Below are positions 26,894-35,857 of a stretch of 64,000 bases of DNA, one piece after another. A program made the translations under genes and the position numbers. Position 1 is the first letter of the stretch, and every line of letters begins with the position of its first letter. The DNA is from CAUZWH01 sp965224275 (lineage in GTDB: Bacteria; Pseudomonadota; Alphaproteobacteria; SHVV01). The DNA lies in the NCBI GenBank assembly GCA_965224275.1, contig CBDCYR010000012.1, positions 620,001 to 684,000 on the forward strand. Reading direction: 5' to 3'. The notes under the pieces are model-generated. The model saw nothing but the letters and a program-made list of their open reading frames with translations. It was not told the DNA's origin and did no database searches.

Positions 26894-27697
26894 CTATGCG
26901 ACGAGGCGAAGCGTCGTGCCCGGCTCGCTTGCTTTCAGCCCGGTACCATTTACCGCCGGACCAATCAGTCCGCCACCGGCCACCGTGGCAATCGCGATTG
27001 CGACACCGTTTCCTCCGGTGCCCCCGCCTTGGGTGGCGTCGTCGGGTGCTTGCGCCTCTGCCGACGCAGCGCGCTCATCCGCCTTTTGTTGCGCGAGCTC
27101 GGCCTGTGCTTTCAGCTTCTTTGCGTCAGCTTGCGCGGCAACCGAGCGATCTTGGCCAGACGGGTCGGCCGGAGCCAGAGCGGCGCGTTTGACGATCTCC
27201 ATCTTATCGATTGTCGCCTCGGGATCGCCCGGCACCGGGCTCGTATCGATTGGTACTTCACCACCGACTGCGTATTGACGGCCGTCGGGGCCGCGCTGGT
27301 AATCGTAGCTTGGCGCGCCAGCGTGTTGCCCACCCGCGGTCGCGTGGGCCCGTTCATGAGCGCGAACCTCGCGATCCGTCGCCTTAAGTTTGGTAACGAC
27401 TTGGCGTTCCGCATCGCTTAGTTCGTTCGGAAGGCTCGGGCCCGGTGTATTGGCTCTGGTGCTTGCTTCGGCAGCCGCTTTTGAGATTTTGACGATCGCA
27501 GCAGGGCCGCGGCCCGTGGTAGCCGATTGGTCGCCACCCTTCGGCGCAGCCAAGGCCGGGCGAGCCGCGTCAACCTGCAGCGTTCGTATAGCCCCACCTT
27601 CGCGATTCCCCGCTGATTCGGGAGGTTTCCCTACAGGCGGGACGATAACCGCGGACGTGGATGTGTCGAGGGTTCCGAGCATGTTGCTTACAGTCAC
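26894..27697 (-). CDS. SprA-related putative metalloprotease (CJM1_0395 family)
   Basis: 267 aa. The central region carries the family signature: LKATDREVRAHERAHATAGG with a HERAH (HExxH) zinc motif, then PSYDYQRGPDG, YAVGGEVPIDTSPVPGD and ATIDKMEIVKRAALAPADPS. The N-terminal ~80 residues are Pro/Ala-rich and disordered-looking; the region ~190-215 is a Lys/Ala/Glu-rich coiled coil. No signal peptide is visible. The family is widespread and uncharacterised; the protease role is inferred from HExxH alone. About 250 bp of AT-rich intergenic DNA (27698-27948) lies upstream with no gene. Confidence 0.85.
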   Translation of the reverse strand: MTVSNMLGTLDTSTSAVIVPPVGKPPESAGNREGGAIRTLQVDAARPALAAPKGGDQSATTGRGPAAIVKISKAAAEASTRANTPGPSLPNELSDAERQVVTKLKATDREVRAHERAHATAGGQHAGAPSYDYQRGPDGRQYAVGGEVPIDTSPVPGDPEATIDKMEIVKRAALAPADPSGQDRSVAAQADAKKLKAQAELAQQKADERAASAEAQAPDDATQGGGTGGNGVAIAIATVAGGGLIGPAVNGTGLKASEPGTTLRLVA

Positions 27698-28340
27698 CTA
27701 ATCACCTCTCATAGATAGTAAATTTTCTTATTAATTTCAAGAAGTTAGGAGTTTCATTTTGTTAACCCTGCAACACCAGGGGAATCCTCGCTTATTAAGG
27801 TTAATGGCGGGTTAACACATTTACCCGACGCCACGATCGGTGCGAAGAAGTGACATTTAGGCCGGTGTTGCAGATCGGTCTTGCGGTCCTGGCCGGAAAA
27901 GCATGAAGCAACTAAGATCGTCGAAATTGAGGTAAACGGAGCCGTGCGATGGGTGAGCAAGTACATATCAATGAGGTGGGCTTGCGCGATGGTCTGCAGA
28001 TCCACCCGCATTTTGTGCCGACGAACGACAAATTGGCGCTGATCGATGCGTTGATCGATGCCGGTGTCGCTTCATTTGAGGCGACCAGTTTCGTCTCACC
28101 CAAGGCCGTGCCGCAGATGGCGGATGCCGGCGAACTCTTCGTCCGTCTGCCTCAGCGTGAACGCATCGCCTATCACGCGCTTGTACCCACGAACGCGGTT
28201 ATGATCGGGCCGTGCAGTTGTTAGTCCCAACTGTAAATCTCCCATTTGTGCCAACCCAAAATTTCGCAGTTTTGGCTTGTCGATGACGGCGCACTAGGCC
28301 GCGATGTTGGCTTTGCCAACAGAGCGGGAAAGGTGTGCGG

Positions 28341-29363
28341 ATGTACGGATGGGAGATCAGGATGTTGTTGAAGCACTATCTGGATCAGGGCGTTTCGAAG
28401 ACGGAGCTGTCGAGGCGGTTCGGGGTAAACCCTCGGACGATCCACTATTGGATCAAGACCGGTCAATTGGACCGGGATCTGTCGGCCGGTGCGAGAGGGT
28501 ATGCGCCGCGTCCGCCGGTGGCCCACAAGCTGGATCCCTACAAGGGGATCATCGACGCGCGCCTTGAGGAGTTCCCGAAGCTCTCGGCGAAGCGGCTGTT
28601 CGATGAGGTCCGCGCCGCGGGCTACCCGGGCGGCTATGAACGCGTGCGGCATTACGTGAACACGGTGCGGCCGCGCGAGCCGGTCGAGGCCGCGGTACGG
28701 TTCGAGACGCCGGCAGGCCGCCAGGGCCAGGTTGATTTCGGGACGTTCACGCTTCCCTGGGGCCGGCGCCATGCGCTGGTGATCGTCCTGGGCTACTCCC
28801 GGTTGCTGTGGCTGCGCTTCTATCCGCGGCAGACCATGACGGTGCTGATGGAAGCGCTGGAGAGCGCCTTCGATCGCTTCGGCGGGGTTCCGGAGGAGCT
28901 GCTGTTCGACCAGATGCGCGCCGTCGTGCTGTCCGACGATCGCGCCGCCGGCGGCGGCCTGGTGCTGAACGCGGAGTTCCTGCGGTTCGCCGCCCACTGG
29001 GGGTTCATGCCGCGCTCGTGCCGTCCCTATCGGGCCCAGACGAAGGGCAAGGTGGAGCGCCCGATCCGCTACATCCGCGAGAGCTTCTTCTACGGGCGCA
29101 CCTTTGCGAACGACGACGACCTCAACGAGCAGGCCGCGCGCTGGCTGGAGGGCACGGCCAACCTGCGCCGGCACGCTACGACAGGGGAGCGCCCCGTCGA
29201 CCGCTTCGAGCGCGACGAGCGGGCGGCTCTGGCGCCCTTGGCGAACCATCCCTACCGGCGTCTCGGCCTCGTGCAGGCTCAGGAGCCGACGCCGCGGCGC
29301 TTGCCGGCAACCGTGGAGGTCGAGCGGCGACCGCTTACGGTCTATGCGGAGGCGCTGCAATGA
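28341..29363 (+). CDS. istA: IS21-family transposase IstA (element A)
   Basis: About 340 aa: N-terminal helix-turn-helix (KTELSRRFGVNPRTIHYWI), an rve-type DDE catalytic core (GQVDFGTF; EELLFDQMRAVV; KGKVERPIRYIRESFF with the catalytic Glu), and a C-terminal domain. ATG 28341 lies about 8 nt after AAAGG; a GTG at 28335 is too close to it. It overlaps istB by ATGA. It appears intact. Confidence 0.9.
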   Translation: MYGWEIRMLLKHYLDQGVSKTELSRRFGVNPRTIHYWIKTGQLDRDLSAGARGYAPRPPVAHKLDPYKGIIDARLEEFPKLSAKRLFDEVRAAGYPGGYERVRHYVNTVRPREPVEAAVRFETPAGRQGQVDFGTFTLPWGRRHALVIVLGYSRLLWLRFYPRQTMTVLMEALESAFDRFGGVPEELLFDQMRAVVLSDDRAAGGGLVLNAEFLRFAAHWGFMPRSCRPYRAQTKGKVERPIRYIRESFFYGRTFANDDDLNEQAARWLEGTANLRRHATTGERPVDRFERDERAALAPLANHPYRRLGLVQAQEPTPRRLPATVEVERRPLTVYAEALQ

Positions 29364-30157
29364 AGGCCCCGGCGCCGAGCCGGCGCGACCGGCTGCGGGC
29401 GATGCTGGCGGATCTGAAGATGCCCGGCGCGCTGGAGGCCGTCGACGGCATCCTCTCGGAGGCCGACAGCGGCACGCTCTCGGCGGCCGAGGCCATCGAG
29501 CAGTTGCTGAACGCCCAGATCCTGCTGCGCAACAACCGTCGCCTCCAGACCGCCATGCGCGCCTCGCGGCTGCCGGCGGTGAAGACGCTCGATCAGTTCG
29601 ACTTCGCCTTCCAGCCCAGCATCAAGCGCGAGCAGATCGAGAGCCTGCACGAGCTCGGCTTCCTGGACCGAGGGGAGAACGTGATCTATCTCGGCCCGCC
29701 CGGCGTCGGCAAGACTCACTTGGCGATCAGCCTCGCGATCGCGGCGGCGCAATCCGGCCGGCGCGTCTATTACGGCACGCTCGCGGGATTGATCGAATCG
29801 CTGACCGAGGCCAAGGCCGCCGGCAACCTGTCGCGCCGGCTCCGCGTGCTGACCCATCCGGCCCTGCTGGTGGTCGACGAGATCGGCTACCTGCCGGTCA
29901 ACCAGGACGGCGCCGTGCTCTTCTTCCAGCTCATCAACGCCCGGCACGAGCGGGCGTCGACGGTGCTGACGTCGAACAAGGGCTTCGAGGACTGGGGCGG
30001 CGTGCTCGGCGACGAGGTGATGGCGGCCGCTCTCATCGACCGTCTCGTGCACCACTGCCATATCGTCAACATCCGGGGCAACAGCTACCGGATGAAGGAT
30101 CACCAGAACCTTCTGCAGGCCGGCTCGGATCGACGCCGCAAGAGAGGCGCGTCGTGA
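29360..30157 (+). CDS. istB: IS21-family AAA+ helper ATPase IstB (element A)
   Basis: 265 aa. Walker A GPPGVGKTH near residue 112, Walker B LLVVDEIGYLP, and sensor region VLTSNKGFEDWG. It assists IstA in target selection and strand transfer. The start codon overlaps the istA stop, as is normal in this family. Intact. Confidence 0.92.
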   Translation: MKAPAPSRRDRLRAMLADLKMPGALEAVDGILSEADSGTLSAAEAIEQLLNAQILLRNNRRLQTAMRASRLPAVKTLDQFDFAFQPSIKREQIESLHELGFLDRGENVIYLGPPGVGKTHLAISLAIAAAQSGRRVYYGTLAGLIESLTEAKAAGNLSRRLRVLTHPALLVVDEIGYLPVNQDGAVLFFQLINARHERASTVLTSNKGFEDWGGVLGDEVMAAALIDRLVHHCHIVNIRGNSYRMKDHQNLLQAGSDRRRKRGAS

Positions 30158-31132
30158 CCGCCGACCAAAACGGAAGCAGCAACGGTGATGGCCGCCCGCT
30201 GAGGATAACCGGGTTGTCGCCGCCAGACTCGTGGCGGTCGCTGCGCCAACCCGGTTACCCACAGCTACATCGAGTCCAACACTCCCAACACCGCGTCTGG
30301 GGGCACGAACCCAAGCCCGAAGTGAGCAATTTTCGATTGGCAAAAGTGAGCAATTTTCGGTTGGGATTGACAGCAGTCAGGTGTGGAGTCGATCGCGGTG
30401 GTTCTCGCTGCGAGCGATACGCTCAATCGCAAGAATATCAATATGACACTCGATGAAGCAGTGTCGGTTTGCACGACGGTGCTGGGTCGGGCACGGCAGG
30501 AGGGGATTGCCACGCGCGCTTACGTATCAGCAGCTTGCGGATGCCCTTATGAGGGTCACGTCCAGGCAGATGTGGTGATTCAGTTGACCGCCCAAATGTT
30601 CGATGCTGGCGCCGAGGAAGTGGCGATCGCGGATTCAATCGGCGCTGGAAACCCGGCCCAGATTGGCCAGATCTTTGCCCAGCTTGCAAAAAAGCACGAT
30701 ACCAACCTGCTGTCGGGGCATTTCCATGATACCCGGGCGATGGGTTTGGCGATGACTTGGGCCTCGATCGCTGAAGGAATACGACGGTTTGACAGCTCAA
30801 TTGGCGGCCTCGGCGGTTGTCCGTTCGCACCCGGCGCGTCCGGTAACCTGGCCACCGAAGATCTCGTTTTCATGCTCAATCAATCGGGCTTCGAAACAGG
30901 CATCGATATCGATGGCCTTCGCGAGGCGGTGACCCTGGCTAGCCAGATCACCAGCCAACACCTGGGCGGGCGTATCGCTGATTACTTCGAGGCGCAGGAC
31001 AAACGCGCGGCTGCAGCCGCCGGCTAACGAACGAGGCGCGAGCGTGCTTGAGGTGCTGTCGCGGCATCGTATAATTCGATAACGTGTTCGCCTTATTCCC
31101 CTCATCTAAAATCGTTGAAATGAACGTGCGCC

Positions 31133-31912
31133 ATGCCTCTGCGCAATAGCCTATTCATGGCCTGTCTCGGGCTGATGGTGGCCTTGCCTGCGGTGGGACA
31201 GGGGACGCTCTCGGTGCCAACGACGTATGGCGACGCCATGCGTTGGTATGAAAACGCCGCGCAAGCCGGGCATCCCCAGGCGCAATTCTACTTGGGTTAC
31301 ATGTATGAGACCGGGGTTCGCGTGGCGCGAGACGTGGCCGCAGCAGCGATCTGGTACCGGCGAGCCGGCAAGCAAGGCCATGCTCAGGCGCAATACAACC
31401 TCGGCCAGCTCTACCATCGCGGCGAGGGCGTAACTCAGGATATTGCGAAGGCGGCGAGTTGGTACCGCCAGGCTGCGCGCGCCGAACTGGTCGACGCGCA
31501 ATATGCCCTCGCGGTTCTCCTTGAAACCGGTGAAGGCGTCGCCGCCAATCCGCGCGAAGCCGCCGATTGGTACCAGCAAGCGGTAGATCAAGGGTCCATC
31601 GATGCCGCCAACAATCTGGCGATCATGTTGATGCAGGGTGCGGGCGTCGCAAAGGATGTTGCACGAGCCATCAAACTCTATCGGATAGCGGCTGACGCTG
31701 GTCTTGCGAACGCCCAGTTCAATTTGGCCGCGGCCTATATCAACGGCGACGGAATTACACCGAACTATATTGCCGCTCATCGCTGGTTGGTGGCAGCGGC
31801 ACGCCAGCGCGGTGAAATTGCCGTTTCTGATCAGGCGGGAAAGGTTCTATCCGAACTCGAAAAACGCATGACACCGGCGCAGCTCGAACAAGCGCGACGG
31901 TCTCAAAACTAA
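31133..31912 (+). CDS. Sel1-repeat (SLR/TPR-like) exported protein
   Basis: 259 aa with a signal peptide (NSLFMACLGLMVALPAVGQG) and then about five to six Sel1-type repeats of ~36 residues (for example AAQAGHPQAQFYLGYMYETG, GKQGHAQAQYNLGQLYHRG, AARAELVDAQYALAVLLETG, AADAGLANAQFNLAAAYING). Sel1 repeats form alpha-helical scaffolds for protein-protein contacts, here in the periplasm. The C-terminus (LEKRMTPAQLEQARR) is a common ending of alphaproteobacterial SLR proteins. It converges on the ABC permease gene with one base between stops. Confidence 0.88.
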   Translation: MPLRNSLFMACLGLMVALPAVGQGTLSVPTTYGDAMRWYENAAQAGHPQAQFYLGYMYETGVRVARDVAAAAIWYRRAGKQGHAQAQYNLGQLYHRGEGVTQDIAKAASWYRQAARAELVDAQYALAVLLETGEGVAANPREAADWYQQAVDQGSIDAANNLAIMLMQGAGVAKDVARAIKLYRIAADAGLANAQFNLAAAYINGDGITPNYIAAHRWLVAAARQRGEIAVSDQAGKVLSELEKRMTPAQLEQARRSQN

Positions 31913-31913
31913 G

Positions 31914-32753
31914 TTATTGGTCGGTTCGTTCGCGCTCAAGAACGCGCCATTTTGAAAGTCGGTATTCGATAAATTGTACCGACTGGGTAATAAGCACACC
32001 CATTATCGCCACGAGGACAATCGGCACGAACAGCCGATCGGTGGCAAAGGCGTTGGCAAACCGCACGATCAATCCGCCCAGTCCGGTGACCGCGGTAAAC
32101 AACTCGGCCACCACCATTCCGATTATCGCAAGTCCAACCGCAAGCCGAATGCCGGCCATGATGAACGGGATTGCGTAGGGGAGAACGATCTTAAAAAAGA
32201 TCTGGCGTTCGCTGGCGCAGAACGCTTGGCCGATTTCCAATAGATTTCCGCGTACGTCTTTCATGCCGGCATAGGTGTTGATGATAATCGGGAAGATCGC
32301 GATCGACACGATGATCGTGACCTTGCCCCCAACCTGCAGCCCGGCGATCAGCGTGATCAACGGCACGAGCGCTAATCGGGGAATTGCATAGAGCGCATTG
32401 ACGTAGGGGTCGACGATGTATTCGAACAGCCAGACTCGCGCCATGACGACACCGAACGCGATGCCGCCGACGATCGAAATCACCATTCCAATTCCGAACG
32501 GTATCATGCTGGCGCTGAAGGCTTCGATCAACGAGCCATCTGCCGTAATGATCCAGGCGGCAACGATGATGGCAGAAGGGTAGCTCATAAACAGCTCGTT
32601 CCCCTCACGGCCGGCAAACTCCCAGAATATGAAAAACGCGATGACCGCCACAACGCGGATTAGGTTTGGCCGGTTTTTAAGATAGTCACTGATCGTGGTC
32701 TGCTCGCCTGACCGCGAGATCGTCGGTGTGACGGTCTTTTCGGTAACCGCCAT
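31914..32753 (-). CDS. ABC transporter permease, SsuC/TauC/NMT1-importer type (permease 1)
   Basis: 279 aa, six TM segments, BPD_transp_1 family. The EAA-type cytoplasmic loop (EIGQAFCASERQIFFKIVLPYAIPFIMAGIRL region) is present and couples to the ATPase. It is the distal gene of the minus-strand array; its ATG overlaps the ATPase stop by one base. A second, related permease (35027-35854) is in the same array, so the importer may be heterodimeric. Confidence 0.9.
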   Translation of the reverse strand: MAVTEKTVTPTISRSGEQTTISDYLKNRPNLIRVVAVIAFFIFWEFAGREGNELFMSYPSAIIVAAWIITADGSLIEAFSASMIPFGIGMVISIVGGIAFGVVMARVWLFEYIVDPYVNALYAIPRLALVPLITLIAGLQVGGKVTIIVSIAIFPIIINTYAGMKDVRGNLLEIGQAFCASERQIFFKIVLPYAIPFIMAGIRLAVGLAIIGMVVAELFTAVTGLGGLIVRFANAFATDRLFVPIVLVAIMGVLITQSVQFIEYRLSKWRVLERERTDQ

Positions 32754-33565
32754 TACCGCTCGCTCCTCAGCATGCCGCGAATCTCCGCTCGTGCGGAAAC
32801 GAACTCCGGATTGGAACGCACGTCGCTACCCATTCGGTCTCCTGCGACCGGCGAGTTGATGATTTTCTTGATCTTGCCGGGCCTCGCCGTGAAGACCACA
32901 ACCCGATCCGAGACCACGAGTGATTCATCGATCGAGTGGGTTACAAACAAAACCGTTGTTTTGAGGCTTTGCCAGATTTCAAGGAAATCTTCCTGAAGTT
33001 GCTCACGGGTTTGGGCATCGAGAGCGCCAAATGGCTCATCCATAAGTAGTAAAATAGGTTTGCGCATCAGCGCCCGCGCGATGCCGACCCGCTGCTGCAT
33101 ACCGCCCGATAGTTCGTGCGGGAAGTGACCCTCAAAACCTTGTAACCCAACGAGTTCCAGATACGGTTCGGCCGCGCCCTCGCGCTCGGATTTGGACATA
33201 CCGTCGATCTCGAGCGGGAAGCAAATATTGTCGAGTACGGTGCGCCACGGTAGCAGACCAAAGTCCTGAAATACCATGCACGCGTCTTTACGCGGTTCGT
33301 TTACCGGGATGCCGGCAACCTGGATTTCACCGCCGTCCACTTCAAGCAAGCCCGCGACCAGCCGCAGCAACGTGGTTTTTCCGCAGCCGCTGGGTCCCAG
33401 CAGGCTGAGGAACTCGCCGGTCTTAACCTCCAAGCTGACATCGTCGAGAGCAGTCATCATACCGCTCTCGTCGGCAGCAGAGGTTTCGGTTGCCCGTACT
33501 TTGAAACGCTTGACGACGTTGTTTACGGTTACCATGACGCCATCAGCGGCGGCGGCTTCGCTCAT
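32753..33565 (-). CDS. ABC transporter ATP-binding protein
   Basis: 270-aa ATPase of the nitrate/sulfonate/taurine importer class (SsuB/TauB-like). Walker A GPSGCGKTT, Q-loop MVFQDFGLLPW, signature LSGGMQQRVGIARAL, Walker B LLLMDEPFGALD and H-loop TVLFVTHSIDE are all intact. It lies between HDO paralogue A (27-bp gap upstream) and permease 1 (1-bp overlap). It energises uptake of the solute bound by the NMT1-like protein at 36700-37716. Confidence 0.92.
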   Translation of the reverse strand: MSEAAAADGVMVTVNNVVKRFKVRATETSAADESGMMTALDDVSLEVKTGEFLSLLGPSGCGKTTLLRLVAGLLEVDGGEIQVAGIPVNEPRKDACMVFQDFGLLPWRTVLDNICFPLEIDGMSKSEREGAAEPYLELVGLQGFEGHFPHELSGGMQQRVGIARALMRKPILLLMDEPFGALDAQTREQLQEDFLEIWQSLKTTVLFVTHSIDESLVVSDRVVVFTARPGKIKKIINSPVAGDRMGSDVRSNPEFVSARAEIRGMLRSER

Positions 33566-33592
33566 AACATCTACCTTTTTTGCATGCCGCCG

Positions 33593-34291
33593 CTAGTGCA
33601 GCGTTTTCATGTGATTCCAAACGTCGTCATACATAACGAACATAACGTCGACTGTTTTGCGGACCGTGTGGATCACGAGTGCGCGGTCGGCGTCGGTTTG
33701 GGCAAACTGGTCGAGCAGTTCGCGCCCTGCGTCTGAATGGTCTTCGTCGGCCGTGTCATGAACGTACCAGTAGTCGAGGGCTTCGCCCTCGAGGCCAAAC
33801 TGGACGCCGAGGTTGTCGGCAATTCTCTTGTATAGCCCTGGAATTTGCGCTTCCCCGGCCAGCATGTGCGCTGAGACGCCTTCAACGAAGCGGCTGCAGG
33901 CATCGGAGAAATAGGCTTTGAAAGCTAAGGCGCCAGCGCAATAGTCGGCGTTGTACATTTCGTCTTTGCTGAGCCCGAGTCCCTTGGCGTAGTTGAGGTA
34001 GAGTTTGTGATGCGAGACGCCATTGGCAAATAGGCGTCCCGTCGCTTCCTCATACGACACCTCCGCAATTCGCTCGCGCCAGCCGGCATCGGGGCACGCG
34101 ACGTAGAGACGTCCATGATAGTTGTGATTATGCAGCGTGATAATGCTGTGCTGTTTACAGAAGTAGCGAACCTGCTCGAGATTATGGGTGCCCTCAACCA
34201 TGCCCTTCCACAATGGGTGTCCATAGTTGGAGCGCTCCTTGTGGATCGCATTGATCTCCTCGAGTACGTCGTTGGTGGTCATTGCCATCAT
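33593..34291 (-). CDS. PqqC/TenA-like haem-oxygenase-fold diiron oxidase (HDO), paralogue A
   Basis: 232-aa all-helical protein of the TenA/PqqC ('iron-containing redox enzyme') superfamily. Candidate diiron ligands sit at the spacing known for HDO oxygenases such as CADD: Glu81/82, His94/95, Glu147 (HMLAGEA), then His178, Asp182 and His185 (VHDTADEDH). It shares LHNHNYHGRLYV (residues 53-64) and AFKAYF with its three paralogues. TenA's catalytic Cys is not at the equivalent place. It is 12 bp from paralogue B and 27 bp from the ATPase gene. The reaction is unknown; O2-dependent oxidation of the imported compound is inferred. Confidence 0.85.
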   Translation of the reverse strand: MMAMTTNDVLEEINAIHKERSNYGHPLWKGMVEGTHNLEQVRYFCKQHSIITLHNHNYHGRLYVACPDAGWRERIAEVSYEEATGRLFANGVSHHKLYLNYAKGLGLSKDEMYNADYCAGALAFKAYFSDACSRFVEGVSAHMLAGEAQIPGLYKRIADNLGVQFGLEGEALDYWYVHDTADEDHSDAGRELLDQFAQTDADRALVIHTVRKTVDVMFVMYDDVWNHMKTLH

Positions 34292-34303
34292 TCGTCTCCC
34301 CGA

Positions 34304-35002
34304 TCACGCGGCTTCTTGCATAACGCGCCAGGTATCGGCAGTCAGTAAATTCATCATATCGATGGTTTCGCGGACAACTTTGAGCACGAGTTGGAAGTCG
34401 GCTTCGTCATGCGCAAACTCATCGAGCAGTTCGCGACCGATACCCGAATGGTCCTCGTCGGCGACATCGTGGACGGTCCAGAACGCGACCTGTTCGTCGT
34501 TGAGACCAAAGTTATCCTTGAGATGTTGGGCAATGCTGCCGAAATAGCCCGGACCCTGCGCCTCGCCAGCCAACATATGAGCGGAGACACCTTCGAGGAA
34601 GGTCTTCTCGCACATACTCGAGAAATACGCCTTGAACGCGATCGCGCCGGGACAATAGCGTACGTTTTTCATCTCCTCGCGGTCGATGCCGAGTCCCTGA
34701 CCAAAGTTGTAGTAGAGCTCGTTGTGGGCGACTCCATTCGCATAGAGCCGACCTGTGCCCTCTTCGTAAACGACCTCCGCGACCATCTCGCGCCACTTGG
34801 GATCGGGGCAGTGAACATAGAGGCGCCCGTGATAGTTGTGATTGTGCAGGGGGATAATGCCGTGTTGGCGGGCGAACTCCTTAAGCATTGACAGGGGCAG
34901 CGTCCCTTGAATGAGGCCCTGCCACATCGGTTGCTCCCAGAATTTGTTGGCCGCGTGCATCTCATCGATACGCGCCAAAGTCTTGTCTACATCCAATCCC
35001 AT
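34304..35002 (-). CDS. PqqC/TenA-like HDO diiron oxidase, paralogue B
   Basis: 232 aa, co-linear with paralogue A without gaps. Ligand set: Glu80/81 in YEEGTGRLYANG, His93, Glu147 in HMLAGEAQGPG, His178, Asp182, His185 in VHDVADEDH. It resembles paralogue D most closely (EFARQ, PLHNHNYHGRLYVHCPDPKWREM and HMLAGEAQGPG are shared). It lies 24 bp downstream of permease 2 and 12 bp upstream of paralogue A. Soluble, no signal peptide. Confidence 0.85.
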   Translation of the reverse strand: MGLDVDKTLARIDEMHAANKFWEQPMWQGLIQGTLPLSMLKEFARQHGIIPLHNHNYHGRLYVHCPDPKWREMVAEVVYEEGTGRLYANGVAHNELYYNFGQGLGIDREEMKNVRYCPGAIAFKAYFSSMCEKTFLEGVSAHMLAGEAQGPGYFGSIAQHLKDNFGLNDEQVAFWTVHDVADEDHSGIGRELLDEFAHDEADFQLVLKVVRETIDMMNLLTADTWRVMQEAA

Positions 35003-35026
35003 TGCAGTCTCCGAATTAATAGGGTC

Positions 35027-35854
35027 TTAGCCTTGCACGCGTTCTTTCTCGAGGATCCGCCAGCGCGAAATGCGGCGTTCTAGCGCCACAACCAGCTCGG
35101 TCAAAACGATGCCGAAGGCGCCAACGACGATAATCAGAAAATACATCTGTGCGGTTTCGAAGGTATCGCTGGTCTCCCGAATCCAGCCGCCAAAACCAAT
35201 CATGGAGGTGAAAAATTCAGCGACAATCATACCGATGATGCCAAGGCCCACCGCGAGGCGTGCGCCGGCCATGACATAGGGGATCGACCCCGGGAGGATA
35301 ATCTTGAAAAAGATCTGACGTTCGGAGGCGCCGAACGCGCGACCGATATCGAGCATCGATCCTCGCGTATCCTTAATGCCCACATAAGTGTTGATGATCA
35401 TTGGAAAGATCGCGATCGACAGGATGAGCATTACTTTCGACGTGGTCTCGAGGCCAAACCACAGGATGAACAGTGGTACCAGCGCGGGTTTGGGGATGGC
35501 GTAAAATCCGTTGATAAACGGATCAAGGATATATTCCGCTTGCCACCACGTCGCGAGCACGACGCCGATCGCGGTGCCCAAAACGATCGAAAGCACCGTC
35601 CCGATGATGAAGTGCTCCATGCTTTCCTGGACCAGGCGCCAGAACGTTCCGTCATTGATCATGAAAACCGCTGCATCGAATATTTCAGATGGCGGGGCGA
35701 GGAACAGGCGATCCGCGCCGGCCGCTCCGATCTCCCACACAATGAAAAATGTGACCACCGATACGACACGAATCGTATTGGGGAAGTTCTTCATCCTCTG
35801 AAACAGGCTCGGCTGGGGCGGACCCGCAACCGGTGTATCCGATTGAGCGCTCAT
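35027..35854 (-). CDS. ABC transporter permease, SsuC/TauC type (permease 2)
   Basis: 275 aa with six TM segments and the EAA loop DIGRAFGASERQIFFKIILPGSIPYV. It is a homologue of permease 1 with a very similar N-terminal cytoplasmic start (FPNTIRVVSVVTFFIVWE). It lies only 3 bp after paralogue C and 24 bp before paralogue B, so importer and HDO genes are interleaved in one transcript. Confidence 0.9.
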   Translation of the reverse strand: MSAQSDTPVAGPPQPSLFQRMKNFPNTIRVVSVVTFFIVWEIGAAGADRLFLAPPSEIFDAAVFMINDGTFWRLVQESMEHFIIGTVLSIVLGTAIGVVLATWWQAEYILDPFINGFYAIPKPALVPLFILWFGLETTSKVMLILSIAIFPMIINTYVGIKDTRGSMLDIGRAFGASERQIFFKIILPGSIPYVMAGARLAVGLGIIGMIVAEFFTSMIGFGGWIRETSDTFETAQMYFLIIVVGAFGIVLTELVVALERRISRWRILEKERVQG

Positions 35855-35857
35855 AGG

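Larger units (their letters stand above)
28219..30372 (+). mobile_element. IS21-family insertion sequence, element A (2154 bp)
   Basis: Ends TGTTAGTCCCAACTGTAAAT at the left and TGTCAATCCCAACCGAAAAT read inward from the right (16 of 20), with a GCAGT 5-bp target duplication (28214-28218, 30373-30377). It encodes overlapping istA and istB. A second, internal copy of the GCAATTTTCG motif near 30325-30355 looks like the multiple terminal repeats of IS21 elements. Confidence 0.92.
27949..31027 (+). pseudogene. Hydroxymethylglutaryl-CoA lyase, broken by IS21-family element and a frameshift
   Basis: The 5' part (27949-28218) encodes the HMGL start VHINEVGLRDGLQ with the catalytic RD pair, and the 3' part (30378-31027) encodes the rest: LNRKNINMT, GHFHDTRAMG metal ligands and GGLGGCPFAPGASGN with the catalytic Cys. 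Between them is an IS21-type element flanked by GCAGT. Joining the flanks does not restore one frame: the right part is one base out. The expected junction NAGYDRAVQSGVES needs an extra G near 28196-28198 (GCGGTTATG). The gene therefore has two separate lesions. HMGL splits HMG-CoA to acetoacetate and acetyl-CoA in leucine breakdown; the broader DRE-TIM lyase family is possible. Confidence 0.85.

Noticed and set aside
28221..29360. 379-aa minus-strand ORF opposite istA
   Set aside because: GC-rich antisense shadow of the IS21 istA gene; composition and position match no known family.
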